From contig DLXM01000295.1 in the NCBI GenBank assembly GCA_003448835.1, positions 1 to 6,877 of the forward strand: 6,877 bases of DNA. The letters run 5' to 3'. The position numbers and the translations under genes are program-made. Source of the DNA: Bacteroidota bacterium. Its GTDB lineage: Bacteria > Bacteroidota > Rhodothermia > Balneolales > HLUCCA01. The notes under the pieces are model-generated. The model was not told the origin of the DNA, did no database searches, and worked only from the letters and a program-made list of their open reading frames with translations. Positions 1-6,861 of the stretch are shown here, in pieces (position 1 is the stretch's first letter; every line of letters starts with the position of its first letter).

Positions 1-337
1 CACCTTCTGAATCATCGTCGCCTTCAGAGTCGTCATCGCCTTCTGAATCGTCGTCGCCATCAGAATCATCGTCGCCCTCTGAGTCGTCGTCGCCTTCGGA
101 GTCATCGTCTCCTTCAGAATCGTCAGAATCGTCGTCGCCTTCGGAGTCGTCATCACCTTCTGAATCATCGTCGCCTTCTGAGTCGTTGTCTCCTTCAGAA
201 TCGTCATCACCTTCAGAATCATCGTCGCCTTCTGAGTCGTCGTCGCCTTCTGAGTCATCGTCGCCGTCTGAGTCGTCGTCGCCTTCGGAGTCATCGTCGC
301 CTTCAGAGTCGTCGTCGCCTTCAGAGTCGTCGTCGCC
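1..337 (-). repeat. 18-bp in-frame tandem repeat encoding GDDDSE hexamers
   Basis: Read on the minus strand from 337 down to 1, the sequence is 18 complete 18-bp units plus one 9-bp partial unit (encoding DSE, at 121-113) and the first bases of another unit at the window edge. The unit encodes Gly-Asp-Asp-Asp-Ser-Glu. Only four of 108 residues in complete units deviate: position 6 is Asp in units 4, 12 and 15, and position 3 is Asn in unit 9. Third codon positions vary freely (GAC/GAT, TCT/TCA/TCC, GGC/GGT/GGA). The tract is clearly richer in G and C than the surrounding DNA. The array continues past the left edge, so its full copy number is unknown. Confidence 0.95.
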
Positions 338-1057
338 ATCTTCAGCATCATCCGAATCATCGATTTCATCATAATCTGCGAACTGTTTCTTTAGCAGAAT
401 AAAAGATCGACGTATACTTTGCTCAATCCATTTAACATCACTTGCTGAAGTTGGATCTAAATCACTACCATCTCGATTAACAAACCAATCATTAATATTG
501 ACTGTAATCATTAGCTCATTTTCTGATTCTCCATTAATTTCTACTGCTGGATTAAAATCAAATTTAAGCTTATAAACCTTTGATGATTTGAAAGTAAATT
601 CTTCATCATTGTACAACCCTTTTACTACGATAGAATAGAACTTATTTCCATTAATGAAATCGGTATCATCAACAACTTCGTTCTTTTTTGGTTTGCGAAT
701 TTCAAATTCCAACTCATCATACAAGCCATTAGGAATTGTCATCTCCGATAATACTAAAGGAGATCCATCTAGTGGAAGATTTATGATGAAATTCTCGGTT
801 TCAAAGTCCTCAGTATTATCATCAATACCTTCGAGCTCCATTTCATCAATAAACATCTTTATCTCAGTGATCTCTACATGTCCGGACTGAACTTCAGATC
901 CACTCTGTTTTGCCAACTGTGAAGTTGGACTTTCAGAACGCATCTGAATTTTCACTTTCGCAGGATCGCTTAAATCAGATTGTGTTACATTACAACCTAT
1001 GAATGTGATAGTAGATATCAGTACCACACTCAAAAGTTTGAAAAATTGTTGGTTCAT
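1..1057 (-). CDS. Lipoprotein with DUF4382-like domain and acidic GDDDSE repeat tail (partial, C-terminus outside window)
   Basis: The minus-strand frame is open from the ATG at 1057-1055 to the left edge, giving at least 352 residues with no stop. Residues 1-22 form a lipoprotein signal: a short polar start with one Lys at residue 7, a hydrophobic stretch, then FIGC with Cys22 as the probable lipidated residue, so the protein should be anchored in a membrane, probably the outer one. Residues about 34-236 look like a beta-rich secreted domain. The pattern of VEITEIKMFIDEMEL, an INLPLDGSPLVL stretch and then IPNGLYDELEFEI resembles DUF4382-type domains; this is recognition by eye and only moderately sure. 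From residue 241 onward the protein is almost purely GDDDSE hexamers, with about four acidic residues in each six. The function is unknown; an acidic tail of this kind could bind cations or act as a hydrated surface spacer. The gene is divergent from the PLP enzyme gene at 1224. Plus-strand frames across this region are antisense shadows. Confidence 0.88.
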   Translation of the reverse strand, partial: MNQQFFKLLSVVLISTITFIGCNVTQSDLSDPAKVKIQMRSESPTSQLAKQSGSEVQSGHVEITEIKMFIDEMELEGIDDNTEDFETENFIINLPLDGSPLVLSEMTIPNGLYDELEFEIRKPKKNEVVDDTDFINGNKFYSIVVKGLYNDEEFTFKSSKVYKLKFDFNPAVEINGESENELMITVNINDWFVNRDGSDLDPTSASDVKWIEQSIRRSFILLKKQFADYDEIDDSDDAEDGDDDSEGDDDSEGDDDSEGDDDSDGDDDSEGDDDSEGDDDSEGDDDSEGDNDSEGDDDSEGDDDSEGDDDSDDSEGDDDSEGDDDSEGDDDSDGDDDSEGDDDSEGDDDSEG

Positions 1058-1223
1058 TATTGTTGTATTTAGTTGATATTTCGTGCTGTGACCGTAATAC
1101 AAATGGCAAATGATCTTACCCCTAGTGATATTTAGAATAATAATTAAAATTTTCTAATAAATTATAATATATAATATTAGAAAAATCAATCTTTTGTGAT
1201 TCGGACTCTTTAATAATCTCAAC
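1058..1223. promoter_or_regulatory. Divergent intergenic region for the lipoprotein and PLP enzyme genes
   Basis: These 166 bp separate the two divergent start codons and must hold both promoters. The half next to the PLP enzyme gene is extremely A/T-rich and contains the 35-bp palindrome at 1150-1184 as well as TATAAT-like strings. No exact TAnnTTTG element is seen on either strand, and no ORF or RNA gene is recognisable. Confidence 0.6.
1150..1184. repeat. AT-rich inverted repeat in the divergent intergenic region
   Basis: TTTTCTAATA at 1150-1159 is the exact reverse complement of TATTAGAAAA at 1175-1184. Inside, TTATA at 1162-1166 pairs with TATAA at 1170-1174, so the whole 35-bp stretch is close to one long palindrome interrupted by two unpaired A residues. 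It lies about 40 bp upstream of the ATG at 1224 and about 90 bp upstream of the divergent lipoprotein start. It could be an operator or part of the promoter for the PLP enzyme gene. Because the region is nearly all A and T, a chance palindrome is also plausible. Confidence 0.45.
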
Positions 1224-2333
1224 ATGTCGTATTTAAATAAAATTACCTCACCAACTTTATTGCTGGATAGAAATATTTGTGAAGCAAATTTGATAAAGAT
1301 GAAATCCAAAGCTGACAAGCTAGGACTTCGTTTGATTCCTCATTTCAAAACTCCACAATCCATAACGATTGGAAAGTGGGCTCAAGACCTGGGATTAGAT
1401 GAAATCACAGTTTCATCAATCAAAATGGCACAATACATGAGCAGAATGGAATGGTGGAATATCCATATAGCATTTCCATTTAATATTCGAGAAACTGAGG
1501 CATTAAATAAATTATCCACTTCAGTCAAAATTTCAATTCAAATAGTAAACACAGAGAGTATTTCCTTTTTAGCGAAAAATCTGGTTAACAATGTTTCATT
1601 TTTTATAGAAATTGACGCCGGATATGGTCGAACTGGAGTGAGAAGTGATGATTTAGATTCGATTGATTCAATTCTGAAAATTGCTTCAGAAAATCCGCTG
1701 CTTAATTTCAAAGGGTTTTATATCCATCCGGGACATAGCTATTACACATCAGTAGAGGATGTTTATATGGAAACCCTTATCGCTATGAAATCATTGAAAG
1801 ATTTATACATTCATCGTTTTCCAGGCCTTGTAATTCGATGTGGTGACACCCCCGGAAGTTCAATAATTCATGAGTTTGGTGCAATTGATGAACTTGGACC
1901 GGGAAATTTCATCTTTTATGATTTAATGCAGGTTCAAATAGGTAGTTGTAATCGTGAGGATATTGCAGTGGCTCTGGCAGTACCGATTGTGGATATCAAT
2001 CGTGATACCAAAAAAATCCTGGTCCATGGGGGAGGGGTTCATTTATCGAAAGATTTTTTAATAGAATCAGATGGAATTAAACATTATGGAGAAGTTGTAA
2101 TGTTGAATGATTCCGGATGGATTTTGCCAACTACTCGATCTTTTGTTGAAAAGGTATCACAAGAACATGGCACCATCCATGCGACTGATGAGTTACTTAA
2201 ACAAGTAAATGTTGGTGACTTAATTGGCATTTTACCGGTTCACAGTTGTATGACAGCAGGCTGTATGCGAGGATACTTATCCACCGAAGGAGAGTGGATT
2301 GACCATGCTGAAGGAGAATCATTTAATACATAG
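1224..2333 (+). CDS. D-serine dehydratase / D-threonine aldolase-like PLP enzyme (DSD1-like, alanine racemase N-terminal fold)
   Basis: This is a 369-residue fold-type III PLP protein, a usual length for the family. An alanine racemase-like TIM barrel fills roughly residues 8-240. Lys42 in PHFKT fits the Schiff-base lysine. IDAGYGRTGV (130-139), HPGHSY (168-173), CGDTPGSS (206-213) and ELGPGNFIFYD (223-233) match conserved cofactor-pocket motifs. The C-terminal beta domain has HGGGVHLSKD (268-277), SQEHG (312-316) and PVHSC (338-342). His340 and Cys342 form an HxC pair like the zinc ligands of eukaryotic D-serine dehydratases; characterised bacterial D-threonine aldolases instead use HxD for their divalent metal. 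A cytosolic role in eliminating or cleaving a D-hydroxy amino acid (D-serine to pyruvate and ammonia, or a D-threonine-type retro-aldol) is therefore likely, but the substrate cannot be read from the sequence. ATG 1224 gives a family-like N-terminus. The next gene starts 105 bp later and is functionally unrelated. Confidence 0.9.
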   Translation: MSYLNKITSPTLLLDRNICEANLIKMKSKADKLGLRLIPHFKTPQSITIGKWAQDLGLDEITVSSIKMAQYMSRMEWWNIHIAFPFNIRETEALNKLSTSVKISIQIVNTESISFLAKNLVNNVSFFIEIDAGYGRTGVRSDDLDSIDSILKIASENPLLNFKGFYIHPGHSYYTSVEDVYMETLIAMKSLKDLYIHRFPGLVIRCGDTPGSSIIHEFGAIDELGPGNFIFYDLMQVQIGSCNREDIAVALAVPIVDINRDTKKILVHGGGVHLSKDFLIESDGIKHYGEVVMLNDSGWILPTTRSFVEKVSQEHGTIHATDELLKQVNVGDLIGILPVHSCMTAGCMRGYLSTEGEWIDHAEGESFNT

Positions 2334-2353
2334 ATAAGTAACATTCTCTGAAG

Positions 2354-2376
2354 TTGATCGTACTATTTTCGATCAA
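2354..2376. repeat. Small inverted repeat after the PLP enzyme gene
   Basis: TTGATCG at 2354-2360 is the reverse complement of CGATCAA at 2370-2376, with a 9-nt loop. It begins 21 bp after the stop codon at 2331-2333. The stem is short, moderately A/T-rich and not followed by a T-run, so it is a weak candidate for a transcription terminator. An operator for the downstream permease gene is an alternative. Confidence 0.35.
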
Positions 2377-2438
2377 AGCCTCATTTAAATCATTATGAGT
2401 CTTATCGTTTTAAACAATTTCAGGGTCAGGTACATTTT

Positions 2439-3653
2439 ATGATTTCATCATTGTTTACGTCAATTGGTTATGCACTCGATAATATTCGATTGAATTTTTT
2501 TCACACGATTTTATCTGTCCTTGGGATTATCATTGGTGTTTCTGCTCTGATAACGATGTTGGCGATGATTGACGGACTGGAGCAGTTTGCTGAGAATCAA
2601 ATCCGGGAAACCACTTCATTGAACATGATCCAGGTTTCATCCCAAAAAAATGATTTTGTCGATGGTGTATCGATACGAAGAGATGATCCGGTTATTATTT
2701 CCGATGATATGTATCGTGAGATAATGAGTGTAGTGACCTTTCCTACAAATAGTTATCGCTATTCAAACCGTGGGAAAGAAATTACATACTCTGATTTGAA
2801 ACTGGGGTCGGTTCTGTCATTTGTGGACTCCGCATATACCAGCAATTCAACTATGTTATTCGGAGAACACCTCTATGATTCATTTCATGAAAATTCAAAC
2901 GTTGCCGTTATTAATACGGCACTGGCAAAAAAGCTCAGTCAAAGTGATACCATCAAAGCTTCAGTACTTGGATCTAATATTCAAGTAGATGATAGTTTAT
3001 ATGAAATTATTGGGATCACTTCAGATGAATCTAGGATGAGTACAATCATGATTGCAATACACCACCTTGTTGGAAATGAATTAAAAGAATATCCACCATC
3101 CATAACTCTGGAAGCTGAAAATATTGAAAATGTCCAAGCAATTAAGGCATCCCTGGATGAATGGCTTGAATCGTCAAAGTATACATCAGATGAAATTGTA
3201 ATAGCCAGTAATGAATTTCGAGTTGAACAAGCGACCAGAGGATTTATGCTGTTCCGATTAGTGATGGGATTGATCGTTGGGATTTCGGTTGTTGTTGGAG
3301 GGGTAGGAGTGATGAACGTTTTACTGATTTCAGTAACCCAAAGAACCAATGAAATTGGAGTGAGAAAAGCTGTTGGATCCAGAAAAAAAGATATTTATAT
3401 CCAGTTTTTATCCGAATCCATGATCGTATCCCTATTTGGAACCGTTTGCGGAATTATTGTGGGTATTCTGGTCACACTTGCAATTACACCCATTGTATAT
3501 AAAATTACAGAACTCAGTTTTGACCCGGTTTTCTCCATACCTACTATATTAATTATCACCATTGTATCGATGATCATTGGTGTTCTATTTGGAACTTTTC
3601 CAGCTTACAAAGCCAGCCAATTGGATCCAATTGAAGCACTCCGAAGAGATTAA
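2439..3653 (+). CDS. MacB/FtsX-family ABC transporter permease
   Basis: The 404-residue protein has the standard MacB-type permease layout. TM1 lies at about residues 22-44 after a short cytoplasmic N-terminus. A periplasmic MacB_PCD-like domain covers about 45-268. Three further TM helices follow at about 269-299, 326-350 and 366-388. The cytoplasmic loop QRTNEIGVRKAVGSRKKDI (301-319) is the conserved FtsX-family coupling segment that contacts the ATPase, and the C-terminal motif PAYKASQLDPIEALRRD (388-404) is also typical. Proteins of this type work as dimers with a LolD/MacB-like ATPase and act as mechanotransmitters in lipoprotein, peptide or drug export, rather than as classical channels. 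No ATPase, periplasmic adaptor or TolC-like gene lies beside it, so its partner must be encoded elsewhere and its substrate is unknown. ATG 2439 puts a normal-length N-terminus before TM1; no strong Shine-Dalgarno sequence is seen. Confidence 0.93.
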   Translation: MISSLFTSIGYALDNIRLNFFHTILSVLGIIIGVSALITMLAMIDGLEQFAENQIRETTSLNMIQVSSQKNDFVDGVSIRRDDPVIISDDMYREIMSVVTFPTNSYRYSNRGKEITYSDLKLGSVLSFVDSAYTSNSTMLFGEHLYDSFHENSNVAVINTALAKKLSQSDTIKASVLGSNIQVDDSLYEIIGITSDESRMSTIMIAIHHLVGNELKEYPPSITLEAENIENVQAIKASLDEWLESSKYTSDEIVIASNEFRVEQATRGFMLFRLVMGLIVGISVVVGGVGVMNVLLISVTQRTNEIGVRKAVGSRKKDIYIQFLSESMIVSLFGTVCGIIVGILVTLAITPIVYKITELSFDPVFSIPTILIITIVSMIIGVLFGTFPAYKASQLDPIEALRRD

Positions 3654-3781
3654 TCAACTTCTGATGATGCGTGCATTTTTCTAATTCTGCTTCTGAATAT
3701 CAATCTGAAGTTTATTCGAAAGATTATACTCAATCTACAGAATAATCATGTTATTGACTCGACTTTACTTCTAAATCGGTG

Positions 3782-3789
3782 TAACTTTG
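3782..3789 (+). promoter_or_regulatory. Putative FCB-type -7 promoter element (TAnnTTTG)
   Basis: TAACTTTG at 3782-3789 matches exactly the TAnnTTTG -7 consensus known for Bacteroidota primary sigma factors. It lies about 43 bp upstream of the SulP start codon in a 179-bp intergenic gap. The best upstream TTG is at 3754-3756, giving a 25-bp spacer that is longer than the usual 17-23, so the -33 element is not convincing. It would drive the SulP and AI-2E genes. Confidence 0.4.
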
Positions 3790-3832
3790 ATGATAACATC
3801 TTTTCAAGAATTTCAGTTAGGTCATCTATTAT

Positions 3833-5530
3833 ATGGCTCTCTTTCCCAAGGAATTTACTCCTAAATTATTTTCAATACTTCAGGCCGGAATCACTAAAAA
3901 ACAATTCACAAAAGATATTATATCTGGTGTAATTGTAGGAATTGTTGCCCTTCCTCTTGCTATAGCTTTTGCAATTGCATCAGGCGTTTCACCTGAAAAG
4001 GGTCTTATCACAGCAGTAATCGCGGGATTTGTTATATCAGTACTTGGTGGATCAAGAGTGCAGATTGGGGGTCCCACCGGTGCATTTATTGTTATTGTTT
4101 ATGGAATCATTGAGACTCATGGTGTTGCAGGTTTGACAATCGCAACATTCATGGCTGGATTTATCATCATTGGATTTGGCCTGGCCAGATTTGGGAATTA
4201 TTTGAAATTTATTCCTTATCCACTCATTGTCGGATTCACCAGCGGAATTGCCTTAATTATATTTTCATCTCAAATAAAAGACTTATTTGGACTTCAAATT
4301 GATACGGTGCCAGCCGATTTTGTTGAAAAGTGGATTGTTTTTGCTAATGCATCCGGACAAATTAACTGGATTGCTTTTGGTATAGCATTGAGTACTATAG
4401 TAATTTCATTGAATTTCCACAGAATTTCCAGGAAAGTTCCGGGATCATTAGTTGCCATTGTCCTTGGTACGATCATTGTCCAGTATTTTGGATTGCCAGT
4501 TGAAACAATTGAATCGAGATTTGGTGAAATTCCCAATCGATTATCAATGCCAACCATCCCAAGTATCGATTTTGCTACCATTCAAAGTTTAATTCAACCT
4601 GCTATAGCTATTGCGTTGCTTGGAAGCATCGAGTCACTATTATCTGCTGTAGTTGCGGATGGTATGACTGGCGGGAGACATCGTTCTAATATGGAATTGG
4701 TAGCACAAGGAATGGCAAATATTTTCTCAGGATTATTTGGTGGAATTCCAGCGACCGGTGCTATAGCCAGAACTGCTACGAACGTAAAAAACGGAGGACG
4801 AACACCTATTGCGGGCATCACACATGCAATTGTTTTATTACTAATTATGCTATTATTTGCCCCTATAGCAAAATTGATCCCATTAGCTACATTAGCAGGT
4901 ATTTTGGTCGTTGTGGCTTGGCACATGGGTGAATGGCATCATTTTTTTGCGCTAATGAAAAGCAATTATATGGATGTCATTGTGCTTTTGACCACATTCT
5001 TGTTAACGGTATTTTTTGATTTGATTATAGCGATTGAGGTCGGGATGATTATGGCCAGCTTTATTTTTATGAAAAGAATGAGTGAATCTACTTCAATAAG
5101 AGATGTTGCTTCGATTTTTTCACCGATTGAATCCGGTTCTGAAGCACTTTTTGAGGAGGAGCTACCGGAAATCCCCAAAGGTGTTCTGCTTTATGAAATA
5201 AATGGACCACTTTTCTTTGGTGCATCGCAAAAATTTCAGGAAATTATTTCAGATTTAAACCATAAGCCCGAAATTCTTATACTTCGAATGCGACATGTGC
5301 CATTTATTGATGCAACAGGAATTCATCGCTTAAAAGAAATTTGTACACAACTTATAGCTTCTGGTACTTCGGTTATTATATCAGGAGTCAATCATGATGT
5401 AAAATCCGAATTACTTAAAGCCGGTATCTACAAACTTATTGATAAACATAACGTACATGACCATATTGCGAGTGCAATTGAACGTGCTAATGAAATATTG
5501 AGCAAAAAGAAACCAAGATTTTTAGATTAA
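3833..5530 (+). CDS. SulP (SLC26) family inorganic anion transporter with STAS domain
   Basis: The 565-residue protein has the typical length and two-part structure of bacterial SulP carriers. The membrane domain covers about residues 25-415. The TM1 region VALPLAIAFAIASGVSPEKGL (38-58) and QIGGPTGAF (77-85) in TM3 form the conserved anion-binding core. The signature region about 264-328 contains GSIESLLSA, MTGGRHRSNMELVAQG, GGIPATGAIARTATN and GGRTPIAG. A cytoplasmic STAS domain follows at about 448-555, with the anti-sigma-antagonist-like loop VPFIDATGIHRL (489-500). That loop has Ala where SpoIIAA-type proteins carry the phosphorylated serine, and Thr495 follows it. The family moves sulfate, bicarbonate, chloride or dicarboxylates across the inner membrane, often as Na+ or H+ symporters; the substrate here cannot be assigned. 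ATG 3833 gives a normal N-terminus. The AI-2E gene follows 37 bp downstream on the same strand, suggesting co-transcription. Confidence 0.95.
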   Translation: MALFPKEFTPKLFSILQAGITKKQFTKDIISGVIVGIVALPLAIAFAIASGVSPEKGLITAVIAGFVISVLGGSRVQIGGPTGAFIVIVYGIIETHGVAGLTIATFMAGFIIIGFGLARFGNYLKFIPYPLIVGFTSGIALIIFSSQIKDLFGLQIDTVPADFVEKWIVFANASGQINWIAFGIALSTIVISLNFHRISRKVPGSLVAIVLGTIIVQYFGLPVETIESRFGEIPNRLSMPTIPSIDFATIQSLIQPAIAIALLGSIESLLSAVVADGMTGGRHRSNMELVAQGMANIFSGLFGGIPATGAIARTATNVKNGGRTPIAGITHAIVLLLIMLLFAPIAKLIPLATLAGILVVVAWHMGEWHHFFALMKSNYMDVIVLLTTFLLTVFFDLIIAIEVGMIMASFIFMKRMSESTSIRDVASIFSPIESGSEALFEEELPEIPKGVLLYEINGPLFFGASQKFQEIISDLNHKPEILILRMRHVPFIDATGIHRLKEICTQLIASGTSVIISGVNHDVKSELLKAGIYKLIDKHNVHDHIASAIERANEILSKKKPRFLD

Positions 5531-5548
5531 AAGTCTTAAAATTCCAAC

Positions 5549-5566
5549 ATGAAAAGATTTGAATAA
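5549..5566 (+). other. Five-codon mini-ORF just upstream of the AI-2E gene
   Basis: ATG at 5549 opens a frame encoding MKRFE and stops at TAA 5564-5566, one base before the ATG at 5568. Its position could allow termination-reinitiation into the AI-2E gene, but so short a frame may be chance and there is no evidence that it is translated. Confidence 0.2.
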
Positions 5567-5567
5567 T

Positions 5568-6620
5568 ATGACCCTATCATTTAGAGACTCATTTTATGCC
5601 CTGGCATTTTTTGTATTACTTGTAGCTGTTCTGATTGTCGCAAAAAGTATCTTAATACCACTTAGTTTTGCATTGCTACTTTCATTTATACTGTATCCGA
5701 TTCACGTACAATTTCTTAAATACCATTTCGGTGAAATCGCATCAGCAGCTGTTTCGCTTATTCTTTTTTTTGGAATTTTGATTGGTCTATTGATTTTTTT
5801 CTCAGCAGAAATTTTAGCCCTGTCAGATCAAGTAAGTGATTTTCAAATTAAATTGATGAGTGTATTTGCTAGTGCTCTTGTGTTTATAAATGACAATGTA
5901 AGTATTGTCGGAAATTTAGAACAAGAAGAACTAATGCAGAGTGGGAGAGATTGGCTTAAAGAATCCGGGGCTTATCTTCTTGGGCAAACATTTGGAAACA
6001 CGGCCGGAATACTTGCTAGTGCATTTACTATGATTATCTACACTTTTCTCTTTTTGTTATATAGAAAAGGATTGGTTAGGGCATTTATGCACTTTGCTGA
6101 AGAAGGACAAGAAGAGAAGTACCATAATATGCTAAGAAATATTCAGCAGGTAGGTCAAAAATACTTATCCGGCATGATTATACTAATAATAATACTAGGG
6201 GTTGTTAATAGTGTTGGACTCTGGATCATTGGTTTAGATTCACCGTTTTTATTCGGATTTATGGCGGCCGTATTATCAATTATTCCCTACATCGGGACAG
6301 TAATGGGAGCAGTAATCCCTGTTTTATATGCTTTTTTCTCGCATGATGCATTATGGGTTCCACTTGCAGTTGCCGGATTATTTTGGGTTGTTCAGATATT
6401 GGAAAGTAATTTTATAAGCCCCAAAATCGTAGGTAGCAGCGTGAATGTGAATGCGCTGGCTGCAATTATGAGTTTAATTATTGGAGCCGCAGTATGGGGT
6501 GTTGCCGGGATGGTTTTATTTTTACCATTTACCGCAATGTTAAAAGTTGTTTGTGAAAACTATGAACAACTAAAACCTTTAGGTATGATGATTAGTGAAT
6601 CACATTTTAAGGATGATTGA
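5568..6620 (+). CDS. AI-2E family transporter (PerM/TqsA-like membrane protein)
   Basis: The 350-residue protein matches the length and topology of the AI-2E transporter (formerly UPF0118) family. Two hydrophobic helices lie near residues 8-45 and a third near 57-84. A more polar region with amphipathic helices spans about 85-145. TM helices follow at about 147-165, 198-222, 225-257, 260-277 and 294-325. Family motifs include IIPYIGTVMGAVIPVLYA (238-255) and QILESNFISPKIVGSSVNVNALAA (276-299). Members include TqsA, which affects autoinducer-2 export, and Na+(Li+)/H+ antiporters from halophiles, so the actual substrate is open. ATG 5568 is chosen over an in-frame TTG at 5559, which would add only three residues (M-N-N); there is no Shine-Dalgarno sequence to decide. 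It lies 37 bp after the SulP stop, probably in one operon, and 50 bp before the next gene. Confidence 0.92.
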   Translation: MTLSFRDSFYALAFFVLLVAVLIVAKSILIPLSFALLLSFILYPIHVQFLKYHFGEIASAAVSLILFFGILIGLLIFFSAEILALSDQVSDFQIKLMSVFASALVFINDNVSIVGNLEQEELMQSGRDWLKESGAYLLGQTFGNTAGILASAFTMIIYTFLFLLYRKGLVRAFMHFAEEGQEEKYHNMLRNIQQVGQKYLSGMIILIIILGVVNSVGLWIIGLDSPFLFGFMAAVLSIIPYIGTVMGAVIPVLYAFFSHDALWVPLAVAGLFWVVQILESNFISPKIVGSSVNVNALAAIMSLIIGAAVWGVAGMVLFLPFTAMLKVVCENYEQLKPLGMMISESHFKDD

Positions 6621-6670
6621 TTATCCTGCTATTGAAATTCAACTTTTATAACGCCAAATAACAAAATTTT

Positions 6671-6856
6671 ATGAGCAAAATTCTAATCTTTCGAGCACTA
6701 TTTTTTATAGCTGTTTTTTGTCTACCAACAATGGTAGCAACGGCTCAAGAGAAACCACTCGGGCATCAATCTGAAGATGAAGCCGCTGTTCTAAAAGCAA
6801 TTGATGATTTTATGATTACGCTAACTACACAAGATCTAGAACGCAGGGGAGAGTGA
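6671..6856 (+). CDS. Short secreted protein resembling the N-terminus of an NTF2/SnoaL-like (DUF4440-type) protein, possibly truncated
   Basis: The frame encodes 61 residues. Residues 1-25 form a Sec signal peptide: Lys3 and Arg8, a hydrophobic core, and a likely cleavage after ATA before Gln26. The mature part has EDEAAVLKAIDDFMITLTTQDLE (about 35-57), which looks like helix 1 of SnoaL/DUF4440/NTF2-like domains, where an E-x-A-V-x-x-x-x-x-x-F pattern followed by a D-x-E turn is common. Those proteins usually run to 130-170 residues, but this frame stops at TGA 6854-6856 after the unusual end RRGE. A frameshift near the GGGG run at 6847-6850 or a premature stop is possible; so is sequence error. 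The family call is tentative because most of the fold is missing. The 50-bp gap after the AI-2E gene is compatible with the same transcript. Confidence 0.6.
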   Translation: MSKILIFRALFFIAVFCLPTMVATAQEKPLGHQSEDEAAVLKAIDDFMITLTTQDLERRGE

Positions 6857-6861
6857 AGTTG

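Noticed and set aside
1..337. CRISPR-like periodic array
   Set aside because: The period is 18 bp with no unique spacers, it stays in one open reading frame, and variation falls on third codon positions, so it is a coding tandem repeat.
186..374. Plus-strand ORF encoding a Ser-Pro-Glu (SPSESS) repeat protein
   Set aside because: It is the antisense of the GDDDSE repeat. The minus frame continues through a complete lipoprotein signal and domain, while the plus frame has only the mirrored repeat and a random tail.
654..890. Plus-strand Ser-rich ORF of 78 codons
   Set aside because: It lies opposite the well-supported lipoprotein domain and has low-complexity composition with no recognisable domain, so it is a shadow.
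1080..1120. Promoter for the lipoprotein gene on the minus strand (TTTGCC and TATTAC-like strings)
   Set aside because: The spacing between the two strings is far too short for a normal promoter and neither matches the TAnnTTTG element, so no site can be assigned.
2981..3349. Minus-strand ORF of 122 codons inside the permease gene
   Set aside because: It overlaps the conserved FtsX coupling and TM2 region on the opposite strand and has a shadow-like composition.
3668..3685. Possible terminator GATGC-GT-GCATTTTTC after the MacB-like permease
   Set aside because: The arms are only 4-5 bp and the loop would be 2 nt, which cannot form a stable hairpin. The T-run alone is not enough.
4594..4926. 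Minus-strand ORF of 110 codons inside the SulP gene
   Set aside because: It is antisense to the conserved SulP signature region and has no recognisable features. The plus-strand frame has clear family motifs throughout.
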